Source of the DNA: Proteromonas lacertae
Lineage: Eukaryota > Sar > Bigyra > Opalinata > Proteromonadidae
Length of the DNA stretch: 64,000 nt
Assembly: GCA_002245135.1 (NCBI GenBank)
Contig: NGBS01000876.1
Location: 186,001 to 250,000 of the forward strand
Direction of reading: 5' to 3'
Part shown: piece after piece, positions 46,206-57,574 of the stretch
Numbering within the stretch: position 1 is the first letter of the stretch
Layout: each line of letters opens with the position of its first letter
The notes under the pieces: generated by a model
What the model saw: the letters and a program-made list of their open reading frames with translations, nothing else
What the model was told of the DNA's origin: nothing
Databases searched by the model: none
Position numbers and translations under genes: made by a program

Positions 46206-49200
46206 TTATCTATCCAAATATCTGATTTTAGATATAAATAAGTATAAACATAAAATCACCACAAATATGGCTATAAATTCATATCCAATGAAATTCCATA
46301 ACAAATCAAATCTCATTCCATAAAATCCAAGTAAGTATTCATGAATTGTCAAAGTAATATTACCTTCAATACGAACAGTTGGACAAGCAGCTTTATTTGT
46401 TTCAAAACTATCACATTTAAACTGATTTATAGATGCTGCTTGTAAAGCATACATCTCAGGATTTACCCAAAATAACCATTTCCATGGAGCTTTCAATGTA
46501 CTGTATGGAGTTAAAAATCCAGTAAATGTCATTAACATACTAACTGACATTCCTATTACTGTAGCAGCAATACCATCTTTAGAGAATAAATAAGAGAAAC
46601 ATTGAGCTAATAAAGAGCAAAACATAAACCATTCAAATGTCACTAAGAATTGTATTAATACTTTCTTTATATCACCATCTAATCCAACCATTGGATAGAA
46701 TATCAGATTAAATCCTAAAGCAATTATAAAAACACACACTGCTTCAACAAATACAATAGAAAATAAATGTGAAAATGGATGATATGTTTTCATTGCATCT
46801 TCTCTATAAAACATCATTCTTGATCTTATTAAGAATTCCACAATGGGATTCATCACACTCATCGCCATAAACATCATTGTAGTACTTATTCCAGCAAATT
46901 TACTTTGAAGTCCACCTTGATAACTATCATCTACTTGAAAATATACTACACCATAGGCTAATGTTACTATGAAGATTTCTTCAAATCTTGCCAAATTAAA
47001 ATCAAGTTTTCTCCAATTCATTCGGAAATTTCTTTTGGTTACTTCATAGATTTGTCTGAATATTGAAACTGAATATTTTGATTTTGATTTGACTGATGGT
47101 TGATCAGAATTCTTTATTTCATTTATTATACTCAAATTATCTTCATACAATTTGCTTTTCATATAATAATCACCAAATTGAATAGTGTTTTTACCATCTA
47201 CACCAGCTCCTGTTACTTCTAACATCCAACTAGCTGGATTTTCATTCTCTTTAATCTTTGGTACATTTTCTATCTCACTTATATATTCTACCACTTTTGA
47301 ACCATGTTCACCTAATGGACCTAAATAAACTACTTTTCCACCTCTTTCCAATAATAATACATCACTAAATAATTCAAATATTTCATAAGATGGTTGATGG
47401 ATTGTACAAATTATACTTCTTCCACTTTCAGCAATTCTTTGTAAGACTTGACATACTAACAATGCAGATGAACTATCTAATCCAGTTGTTGGTTCATCTA
47501 AGAACAATATTGATGGATTAGCTGCTAATTCTATTCCAATCATCACCAATTTTCTTATACCCATTGGCAAACCATTCTCTTTTGTTCCTATCATCATATT
47601 TTTATATTCACTCAATCCTAATAATTCGATTGTTTCATCTACATATTTCATTATCACATTATCTTTGGGATTTCCTGGATATCTTAATCTACCACTAAAC
47701 ATTAATGCTTCTTTCACAGTCTCAGTTTCAGGTAATGTATCTTCTTGTTCTACATATCCACTTAACATACACAAATCATTGGGTTTATATTCTTTTCCAT
47801 TCAATAAGAATTTACCTTCGATCTTTCCTTGTGTTTTTCTGTTTGCTAATACATCTAATAATGTTGTTTTACCAGCACCACTTGCTCCCATTAAAGCAGT
47901 CATACTGTGAGATCTTACAAATCCACTTACATCATTCAATAACACTTTATCTACTTTTCTTTTTGTTATTGGATCTTTTACTCTTACACTGTATTTGACA
48001 TGTTCAAATGAAAAATCTACATTTTTTACTGGATTATCAAGTGAACTAGTTTTTCTTTCACTTATATTTTTCTTTAATTTTTCCATTTCTTTTACAGAAT
48101 CTTTATCTACTGTTTTGCTTGGATAGAATGGATCATATTGGAAGAAATGAATTACTAATATTTGACATATTACAAAGAAGATATGTTCACATAACATGAT
48201 TATCAATGAATACCATATTTCACTTCTTTCTGTTGGAAAATCAAATGCTCCAAGATAGATTGCTGATTCTTCTTTTGTATATTTATTACTCGTAAATTCA
48301 TTTATTATTTGTGATTTTGTCATATGAGCGACTGGACTAAAGTAATAGAATTCAATTAACCAAACTGGAATACTCTTTCTTGTAACAGTAAAACCACCAA
48401 ATGTATTCATAATAAAACTAACAACAGGTAAAAATGAGCTTAATCCACCCATTGTTTCACATAAATAAACAAATATACCATTGCATGATAAGAATGTAAC
48501 ATAACCAAGAAATAAAGATAATATGTAAATGAAATAATATTCACCATTATTATCAAATGAAAATCCCATCATTGAATAGATTATTGTACCAAATAACATT
48601 GTTTCTATGAATTGAATCAGATAATTGCTGATCACATAACTGATTATATAAGCACTACTACTATAATAACCTTGTTTTAATTGTTTATATAATGGTGGTT
48701 TATTAATGAATGATGGGAAAATTACTGCCATAGAACCATTTACCAATGTTGCTAATGCCATATATATTCCACCAATTTTAGATATAAAGTCATTCTTATC
48801 AAGTCCAAAGAATATCCAACCAATAATTATACTAGCTGATATTTGTTGCATTGATCTTGCTATCATAACACCAGGATTCTTGTATATATTCTTACAGTGG
48901 TATTTAAATAAATACCATAACTGTTGAAAGAAGGACATTGTATGAGCTTGATAAAACATTAAATCATTATAATTATTGTGAATTTCTTTGGATGGAATTG
49001 TTTCTTCATTTACTTCTCTTTCAATCTTTTCATAACTTTCACTTTTATGATATAAGTCAACCATTGACTTTGTATCAACATTCACACTTTCATCTTTTCG
49101 AAATGATAATCTTGATTCTTCTTTTCCCATATCTGATAAAAATGAAGCAATATCTTTATTATTTGGAATAGTATAGCCAATTGAATTAAAATAATTCATA

Positions 49201-50159
49201 ATACACTCTTCATTTGATGATCCACCATAAATGATCTCACCTTCACTCAGTATTATCACATTATCAAACAGTTTTATTACCTCTGGATCTGGCTGTAATA
49301 AGTGACATACTAATATTCCTTCAAATATCTTTACCCATTGATTTAGGAATTTACATATGTCATACGTAACTGCACTATCTAATCCAGTACTGACTTTATC
49401 TAATAACAATACTCTGGCTGGACCTAGCTAATGCCTCACCTAATGTAACTCTTTTCTTTTCACCTCCACTAATACCTCGAATCATTTCATTACCAACTAC
49501 TGTATTTTCACATATGCTCAAACCTAATCTTTCTATCAACAGTCTGGTTTTATTACTCACATCTTCTTCTAATTTGGTATGGCCTTTCTTTGATAGATTA
49601 CCTTTACCATTCAAACAATGCACAGCGAAGTCGAATGTTTCTTTCACGGTCAAATTACCCAGTTGAATGTCATTTTGACCACAAAAACTACACAATTTCT
49701 TCCAGTTCAAACTCTCGATTGGCTTACCATCACATTTCACACTTCCTGTATGTTTACTGGATGGAATATAACCTGCCAATGCCATTTAAGAACGATGTAG
49801 TGCCAGAAGAAGGAGGACCAAATACCTAATGATTAAAATGCAAATATAAATACTAATGTAGATGAGCCAGACTGGAAATGGTAGGTAATATCTTTAAGAA
49901 CCACTTGTCTCTTCTTGCCTGATAAACGTAATCCATCTTTTAATTGATAGTAAACTCCAGTAACGACATTTAGCATTGTATCATACTCTCTTTTAGTCTT
50001 TTTTACCTCAAAAGTGTAGTCTTTAATCACAATATCAACTTTTGGTAAGTCGGGTAAATATGTTTTTAGCTCCTTTGCATATGTCTTATATTGCGAGTTT
50101 TCAACTTCTTTGACATCTGTTTGTTGTATAGTTGTTGGTAACATTTGAAGATCACTCAT
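46206..50159 (-). CDS. Full-size PDR/ABCG-type ABC transporter with asymmetric nucleotide sites
   Basis: The start at 50159 reads MSDLQMLPTTIQQTDV; a 28 nt intron lies near 49833-49806. The order is NBD1, TMD1, NBD2, TMD2, the reverse layout of ABCG/PDR pumps, about 1,300 residues. NBD1 has a degenerate Walker A (GPPSSGTTS, Lys to Thr), an intact signature ISGGEKKR and Walker B LLLDKVSTGLDS with Lys for the catalytic Glu. NBD2 has Walker A GASGAGKTT, Walker B ILFLDEPTTGLDS and a degenerate signature (LPMGIRKLVMIG). So one composite ATP site should be active, as in yeast Pdr5. Two +1 offsets interrupt the frame: after SFL near 49786, and at GEAL/LGPARVLLLD near 49425. All else is intact, so error or very recent mutation is as likely as decay. 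Lipid or drug export at a membrane is inferred. Confidence 0.85.
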
Positions 50160-50181
50160 TATAAATGCAACAGAACTGAAA

Positions 50182-50190
50182 TTTTATTGG
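50182..50190 (-). promoter_or_regulatory. CCAATAAAA box upstream of the ABC transporter
   Basis: CCAATAAAA in gene orientation, 22 bp before the ATG at 50159. The rest of 50160-50528 holds no gene and presumably serves as the promoter of the transporter and the 3-prime flank of the sugar porter. Confidence 0.3.
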
Positions 50191-50528
50191 TAGTTTAAGA
50201 AAATATTTTGACAAAATGAGATATATAGTAGTGCCGATTAAAATGACCCTACAAATATTAAGCATTTTGTTATTTATAATTATTCCTAAAATAATCTTTG
50301 CATACAATGAATTATCATTGAAATCTAAATGTGTTTTAAAAACACAAAAAATCATGGCATAGTAAATATATTATGTGCAATGATATTTATTTAACAAATA
50401 GATATTGTATTTATAAAAATTAGTAAGAATTATAATAAATCATGATATAACCTTCTAATATATGCATTTTTATACACAAAAGAACATAAAACATCGTATT
50501 AATATATTAATAAAATATAATGCAGTGA

Positions 50529-51999
50529 TTACAGATGAACTCCTTTTACTTTGTCTTTAGCAAGCTTATCAGCTTCCTTTGCAAATTCTTTCTCTTCTTT
50601 ATCCAATATATTTTGATCTAATTCACCACTACTTTCAGGTAAACAAAACAAGCAGAAGAATGTACCAAAAGCACAAATTCCAGCAAATATGTAAAAACAA
50701 GCATCTCCACCAATTGCCTTATTCAAAATAGGGAATAAAAATGTGACACCAATGTTAGCAGCATTATCAATAGTAACTGAAAAACTCATACCTGAATCTC
50801 TAATAGGAGTTGGAAATACTTCACTGGCAATTACCCAAAACAAACATCCTGGACCACATTCAAACATAAATAAGAATATAATAATACCAATGATTGATAA
50901 AGCAGAAACATCAGCTGAAAAACTAATGCCAATTAATAAATTACCAAGTGTTAAACCTGCATAAGTAGCAATCATCAGTGTTCTTCTTTTGAATTTATCT
51001 AAAAATGGCATAATTATGACAACACTGACAGTATTCCATAATCCAGCTACTAAAAATGTTGCAATTAATGGATTATCCATTCCAACTTCACTTAGAAACG
51101 AATTACTGTAAAACATAATTGCATTAATACCTGATAATTGTGCTATAGCTCCTAAAGTACCTCCAATTGCATAAAACTTTGCTTTTTCTAATTTTGGAAT
51201 TTGATTCTCAGCTGACATAGAAGCTCTTCTTGATTTCTCTTTATCTACCATTCCTTTTTTCACAGGATCTTGTTTCATTAACCATATTTCAGTTTCATTT
51301 GTCCAAAATAAAGTGATCGCTAATACTACACCAATTATTGTACCAAGACCATATTGTACACCCCATTGCCAGTCTTCCAACTTTTTATTTTCATCATATT
51401 TTCCATTTGCAAATATCCAATTTACTAAATAACCTAACGCTAAACCAGTACAGATAAATAATTGATATAAACTACCTACTCTTCCTCTGTATTTGGCTCG
51501 AACTGTTTCTGTAACGTATAATGGACCAACACAACTACATAAACCTTCAGCAAAACCTAATATTAGTCTAATAAAAAATACAACCCAATAATCCTTAATA
51601 AAGGTTAATAGAAGAGGGGTTATTATTAAGATAATTGCAGCTAAAGCTAAACTTTTCTTTCTACCAAAACGATCAGCTATATACACACCAAAAGTACTAC
51701 CTACAACCATTCCAAATAATGGAGTTGAACTATAAAACCCCTATAATGATATTATAATCTAAAATTAAATACATCATAAAAAGAAAGTATATCAGATCCT
51801 GGATTATTGAAATATGTATATTTTATAAGTGGGACTTTGATGCCACTGACGTAACCATTATGATAACCATAAGCAATACCACATAATGAGTTAATTAAAC
51901 CTATTTCATAAAAATATGATGAATATAATAAAATAAATTGCAAAAGGGATAAAGTTGTATGTATGTGAATATACTAGGCACAATTAATTCGGTCAACAT
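50529..51999 (-). CDS. MFS sugar porter
   Basis: Three exons (51999-51975, 51900-51773, 51740-50529) close at 455 codons, 454 residues; the 74 nt first intron is the longest small intron I resolved. Sugar-porter landmarks are present: GIAYGYHNGYVSG in TM1, DRFGRKKS between TM2 and TM3, a PLYVTETVRAKYRGR loop (PETxPxxxRG-like), QLSGINAIMFYSN in TM7, EVFPTPIRDSG after TM10 and PESSGE after TM12. It probably takes up hexose or a related sugar by facilitated diffusion or proton symport across the plasma membrane; the sequence does not define the substrate. The start MLTELIVPSLINSLCG gives a very short N-terminal tail before TM1. Confidence 0.92.
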
Positions 52000-52114
52000 T
52001 AGCAACAAAAGAATAAAAGCCCAAATATATCTTTATAAAAGATTTGAGTTTTGCTTGAAATAAAATTAAAAAAGAAAATATGTAATAAACAAATAGTAAA
52101 AAAACATTTTAAAG

Positions 52115-53815
52115 TTATATTTCCAATGTATCACCAGTAAATTGCATCGACTTCATTCCAACCTTCGGAGTCTGCTGTATCATAGTTGCGTGAAATTCGT
52201 CATAATCTATTTTACCGTCTTTATTCAAATCAGCTTGTTCAAAATATTCATCAAGATTATCATCAATACCACGACTAATAAAATCTTCCTTGGTAATATA
52301 CCCATCACTGTCTATATCAAAGTATCTAAAAGCAGCCAACATTCTCTCTTTATTTAAATACGCTGCTCTCTTCATAGTAGCTGCTAACAACTCAACATAG
52401 TCAATTCTGCCAAATGAATCGACTGGAATATTATCTAGGTTCTCATAGAACTCTTTCAGTGTTTTATCTAATCTACTTTCTACCATTGCATTTCTTAACT
52501 CATCTAGGGATATAAAACCAGTATTTTCTTGATCAATTTCTTTAAGTCTCTTAATTAAGGATGACAACTGTTCTTGTGATAGATTATTCGCCATAACTCT
52601 TAATGCTGCTCTTTTCAATTTATTAGTTGAACTAAATGCTATTAATTTATCTCTAAATTCTGGGCCAGTTATTAAAGGTATATCACTACCGCCTGATGTT
52701 ATCCATGGATGATGAAGAGCTTCTTCTGCAGTTAATCTAATCAAAAAATAAGAAAATTTGAGTAAATTTGAGAATTATATAGAAAAAGATGTTTATATAT
52801 ATATACCTCTGTGCTGGATCTAATACAATCAAATTCTTAATCAAATCTTTAGCACTATCACTGATAGGATCCCAATCCTTGCCAGTTAACTTATAAGTAC
52901 CTCTTCTCACTCTTCTTAGTATTTCGACATCATTATTACCATAGAATGGAGGATATCCACATAATAATATATACAATATCACACCTAAACTCCACATATC
53001 ACACTCTTTACCATATTCTTTCTTCATAACTTCTGGAGCTATGTAGAATGGTGTACCAACTCTTGTAGTTAGATGTTCTTCTTCTGTATTCTATATATTT
53101 AGATAATTAGTTAATTAATCATTAATTTATATTATACGTATATTTTTGAAAGACCAAAATCTATGATTTTAATGGGAGAATCATCTTCTTTGGTTAGATA
53201 GAGGAAATTCTCTGGTTTCAAGTCTCGATGAACAATGTGGTTCTGATGACAGTAAGCTACACCATCAAGAATTGACTTCATCAGTGTAGCTGCTTCTTTT
53301 TCTGTGTATTTAGATTTTTGTAATATTCTTTCAAATAGTTCACCGCCTTCACATAATTCAGTCACAATGTGTAAATATCGAAGATCTTCATGCACTGCTA
53401 TGAATTCTACAATATTGGGGTGATGAAGTGACTAAAAATATTAATGAAGTATGAATACTCTTAGAATATTGATTTCATTTCTTAAATTATCTAAATTATT
53501 CACTTTTTCTTTCAAAATTGATTTCACTGCTACTTTACGTTGTGAGGACCTTTCAATTGCTTTCCTAAAAATAGTAGTAAGTTCATACCTGACTATGCCG
53601 TATTGGCCGTGTCCTATTTCTTTATGATCCATGTCATAATATTTTGTAATGTCAGTAAACATCGTAGTTACCGACATCTTTCTTAATCTCTTTCTTCGTT
53701 CTTCTTTTTCTTTTTCGGTGGGAGTCATTGGTTTACTCTGTGGCTCTGCATCATATGGACTAGGTGTCTGTGCTTTTTTTGATTCTTCCTTCTCTTTGTG
53801 TGGTTTATTTCCCAT
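52115..53815 (-). CDS. Calcium-dependent protein kinase (CDPK)
   Basis: Four exons (53815-53459, 53431-53138, 53090-52807, 52736-52115) close at 519 codons, 518 residues. I take MGNKPHKEKE as the start, because Gly2 offers N-myristoylation and the frame upstream has no better ATG. The kinase domain has VAVKSILKEK, HRDLKPEN, DFGLSK, GTPFYIAPEV and CDMWSLGVILYILLCGYPPF. The junction domain (FRDKLIAFSSTNKLKRAALRVM) leads to four EF-hands: IDQENTGFISLDEL, a degenerate second (VDSFGRIDYVEL), FDIDSDGYITKEDF and DLNKDGKIDYDEF. This is the CDPK layout of plants and alveolates: a calcium sensor joined to an autoinhibited Ser/Thr kinase. The position beside the channel-bearing region is not evidence of joint function. 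Confidence 0.96.
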
Positions 53816-53907
53816 TTTTAAAGAATAATTATGTAACTGACTCAAATTAGTTTTGAAAAGAAACAATACAAATAATTAGAAATTCATTTCTATTCTATTT
53901 TGAATTG

Positions 53908-54297
53908 ATGATTCGTCAACATTATGACGAAATAGTGTTGATCCAAGTATATTTATTAAATAATTCATAGAGTGTTTTTCGTGGATATTTTGTAAGAAAG
54001 ATAATAAAGCAAGTTCAGGAAGAGTATGTAGAATTAGCGAAATTAATTGATACAGAGAATGTACCAACTTTTAAAGGGTCTTTATCATCTCTTCCTTCAT
54101 TTAATGATGGAATTGATGTATCCTCTATATCTTTTCATCACAATTTGACTACTTCTTCTATAAACGATGTTTCAATAGAACCAACCACTGTAGATAATTT
54201 TTCAGCACAATCTAAAGAAGAAATATGGGGAATTATTACTCTGTTGTATTATAATTTGAAACAGCAAATTGAAGAAAAGAAAACCAAAAAGTTATAA
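53908..54297 (+). CDS. Small IQ-motif protein
   Basis: Exons 53908-53946 (MIRQHYDEIVLIQ) and 53971-54297, joined by a 24 nt intron, give 121 residues. The intron lies inside an IQ motif that reads IQSVFRGYFVRK after splicing, the calmodulin-binding pattern IQxxxRGxxxR. A helix QVQEEYVELAKLIDTENV follows, then a Ser-rich linker and a C-terminal charged helix. The layout recalls the IQCC/IQ-only proteins of animals, but the match is too short to claim orthology. It is divergent from the CDPK gene (start codons 92 bp apart), so both genes in this head-to-head pair concern calcium signalling. Confidence 0.75.
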
Positions 54298-54449
54298 TAA
54301 TGTTAATTTAATTTGTATGTAATTTGTTTTGAATGTATTATTGTGATCAGAACTCATAAAAAATAGAATTTAAATTTGCTGGTCATCCAAAAAAAGGAGC
54401 GAAATTCTATTTTTGTTTTTTCTATTGATATAAAGGGCAAAGTACAATA

Positions 54450-55581
54450 ATGGCAAATGAAATAACATCAGATGAAGCATATCTATTATTTGTTGAGGAA
54501 AAAAAGAAGACAAATATAGATCTTGCAGAATGTATATATTACATAGCTATAGTGTAGTACCAAGTGATGAAATAGAGAAAATACTGAGTGATAAATGGAA
54601 TAGTATGACTGATGAAGAAAAGCAAGTATTTTTATGAATAATATACTCTAGAAATATGGAAATGCAGATAAAGAACCGGAAAACAGTAGAAACAATGAAA
54701 TTAGAGATAGAAGTAGAAGTCCACATAGAAGGGAAAAAGTCAATAATAAAGATCAAAATGAAGAAGTAGTGAATGATGAAGTTGAAGTAGATGAAGAAAC
54801 AGAGGATGAAGAAGTAGATGTTGATGATAATGATAATGATATGGAAGAAGAAGTTCATGATGAAAAGAATGAAATTGAGAATAAAAAACAATCAGAAGAA
54901 AATGGTAATAATGATAAACTAAAACCTCCAAAGAGACCATTATCTAACTATATGATATATTCATCAGAAATGAGAATAAAATTAAAAGACACAATGCCAT
55001 CAGCTTCCATAGGACAAATACAAAAAGAAATATCAAAACATTGGAAAGAATTAAGTGAAGAAGATAAACAAACATACAACAAAAAAGCAGAAGAAATGAA
55101 ATTACAATATGATAAAGAATTACAGGAATATAAAGATAAATATGGTGATATTATCAATAATTTAAATTCTAATAATAATAATTCAAATGGTACAATTATT
55201 CAATTAGCAAGGTTGAAAAGATTGATTATGATTGATGATGATATAAAAAGAATTACAAAAGATGGATTGAAAACTATCGCATTTTCTATTGAAGAATTTG
55301 TGAAGTGTTTGACAGATTCTTCACAGAAATTGGCTCGTATTCACGGAAGAAAGACTGTTGCAGTATTTATTTATTTATTTATTGACTATATTGAATAGAT
55401 ATCTGATGTTTATGAATCAATAAAAGCAAATGATAGGTATGAGTTTTTAGAGAGAGATATGAAGTTATTGATGAATAAATGTAATGCAAATAAAAATAAG
55501 AATAGTGAAGCTGCAAGTAAAGAGAAGAAAAGAATAGAAAGTGAAGAGAATACTAATAGTATTATGTATTTTTTTAAATAG
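54450..55581 (+). CDS. Tandem HMG-box protein fused to an NF-Y/CHRAC-type histone fold
   Basis: Four exons (54450-54531, 54558-54625, 54652-55362, 55399-55581) close at 348 codons, 347 residues. A first, divergent HMG box covers residues about 9-52 (EAYLLFVEEKKKTNID, ILSDKWNSMTDEEKQKY). An acidic linker follows, then a canonical HMG box at about 140-215 (PPKRPLSNYMIYSSEMR, ISKHWKELSEEDKQTYNKKA). From about 235 a histone fold of the CBF/NF-Y, POLE4 or DRAP1 type is readable: IIQLARLKRLIMIDDDIKRI, AFSIEEFVKCLTDSSQ, LARIHGRKTVA, then ISDVYESIKANDRYEFLERD across the last intron. Both parts are DNA-binding or chromatin modules, so a nuclear architectural factor is likely. The combination in one chain is unusual. 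The domain calls are by eye but strong. Confidence 0.85.
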
Positions 55582-55736
55582 TCATATTTTGTTTTAAATT
55601 TACTTTGTTTGATATGATTCAAATAAATTATGAAATAATTGACAGTAATGAGCACTATTTAGTGTAATACAAAGAAAAAAGAAATATCCACGATCTGATC
55701 TGAATCTCATTTCAAAATTCAATTTTCATTTTTCTC

Positions 55737-57474
55737 ATGTTTAGAATTCAGAAATGTACTCAAAATGCAATTAGAATATCAAAACAAGGGGAAAAATCAG
55801 TAAGACAATTTTTGAAGCCTAAAAAAACAATGAATCAGAAATATGCTTCTACTAAATTCAGTACTGAAGTCTTACCAAAAAATGAAATATGTAATGCAAA
55901 ATTTGGAATAAAAGACAAAAAAGTTGGCCAATGGTTGTTATTTGGTGGAATAGTCGGTGGATTAGTAGCTTATTCATATAATGTATATGGAGATGATATG
56001 AATAATGAATTAAACATCTATCAGTCGGAATTATCAGAAAAAATAAAAACAGTAAGAAAAGAAAATTGGCCTTCTGAAGATCAATATCCAAGAGTATTTA
56101 TTATTATTTATACAATCTTAATAGTTATCGTTGTCGATATCTGAAGATAAAATCATAATATTAACAATTGATCTCTCTTCAATCGAAGATCCAGTTATTT
56201 TATTCAATAGAATCAGAAAAGAGTTAAATATCAGATTATCAAGTGTAAATAAAGGCGAAGGAGTATATAATTGTAATGATTACACGGTTGAATACCAAAC
56301 AAGTGGAGAAAATAATTCAAATAAATACTTAATATTGACATATGACATAACAAAGAAAGATGAAGGAACAAAAGTGTTATGTGATTTATATAAAATAACA
56401 CTAGAAGAAAGTGAATTTTGGAGAAAACAAAATGTATGCTTTTACATATTATTATTATTATTATTATAGATTGTTAAACAACTTAAACAATTTGGCGTTG
56501 ATGTTTATTTATATGAAAAGCATAAGAATCCTCAAGATGATATAGAAAAATCAACCAGTAAATCAACCACGAAGTTATCTTGGGATAATTTAGTTGGATA
56601 TGAAGACGTAAAACAAACAATTATTGATTCAATAATATTACCGTTACAACATCCTGAAATGTATGCATTAGTAAGTGAATCAACAAGGCAAATGTATTTT
56701 TTATTATTTTTCTATACTTTATTAGTGATGAAGATAGTAAACCATGTTCAATCTTATTTGAAGGTCCTCCAGGAACAGGTAAGACAACATCAGCAAGGAT
56801 ATTATCATCTATTGGAGAAATACCATTAATGTATTTATTTTTAATAATTATATTTGTTTAGTGTATTGAAATTTCAAAATTTTGCAAGTAAGTATTATGG
56901 TGAAACAACTCATCAATTGAGTGATATTTTAGACTTATGTAGAAGATTAGGAAAGTGTTTTGTCTTTATTGATGAAATTGATGGAATATTACCATCTCGA
57001 GATAAAGATTCACATGAAGTAACACATCGTTTATTAAATCAATTTTTAGAGTATAATAATGTGTTTATTTTAATAGATTATTAGATGGATTTGATCAGAA
57101 TAGAAACTTAACAATTATTTGTGCGACAAATAGAAAAGAGGATTTAGATCCAGCATTATTAAACAGGTTTACTTTAACATTACAATTTGATTTGCCTGAT
57201 GAAAATACAAGATTTGATATCTTTCATTTGTATATATAAATTATTATATTATTATCTTTATAGTTATGCAAAACAACTAAGTCAAATCGATTTAAAGTAT
57301 TTATCATCAAACAGTGATGGATTTAGTGGAAGAGATATTCGTGAAGTTTGTTTAATGGCTGAAAGTAAATGGGTTGCTAATTTGATTAGAAAGAATTTGC
57401 CACCTGTTCCACCACCAATGGAGTATTATAAACAATCATTTGAGAAAAGAAAGAAGCATTTAGAAAAGAAATAA
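55737..57474 (+). CDS. Membrane-anchored AAA ATPase, probably mitochondrial
   Basis: Exons start at 55737, 56133, 56470, 56728, 56862, 57080 and 57264, with introns of about 26-39 nt; all junctions keep the frame. The N-terminus MFRIQKCTQNAIRISKQG is basic and amphipathic like a mitochondrial presequence. One membrane span follows (WLLFGGIVGGLVAYSY), then about 170 residues without a known domain, then a single AAA module: LSWDNLVGYEDVKQTI, Walker A EGPPGTGKTT, KYYGETTHQL, Walker B FVFIDEIDG, sensor-1 region IICATNRKEDLDPALLNRF and sensor-2-like GFSGRDIREVC. The order and spacing match Bcs1/FtsH-related and plant organellar single-AAA proteins. Substrate remodelling in a mitochondrial or mitochondrion-related membrane is the likely role. 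The junction near 56690 could use a GC donor, but GT-AG works. Confidence 0.85.
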
Positions 57475-57574
57475 AAAATGAATTAATTATTTTCTACATA
57501 TATATATAATGTTATGTATATACAATCCACAATAAAATCATAAAATAATGTTAAATATTATAATTATCTGGTAA

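Noticed and set aside
56443-56469. ATT triplet repeat
   Set aside because: It lies in the polypyrimidine-poor 3-prime end of an AAA-gene intron; similar ATT runs occur in introns at 11650 and 62650.
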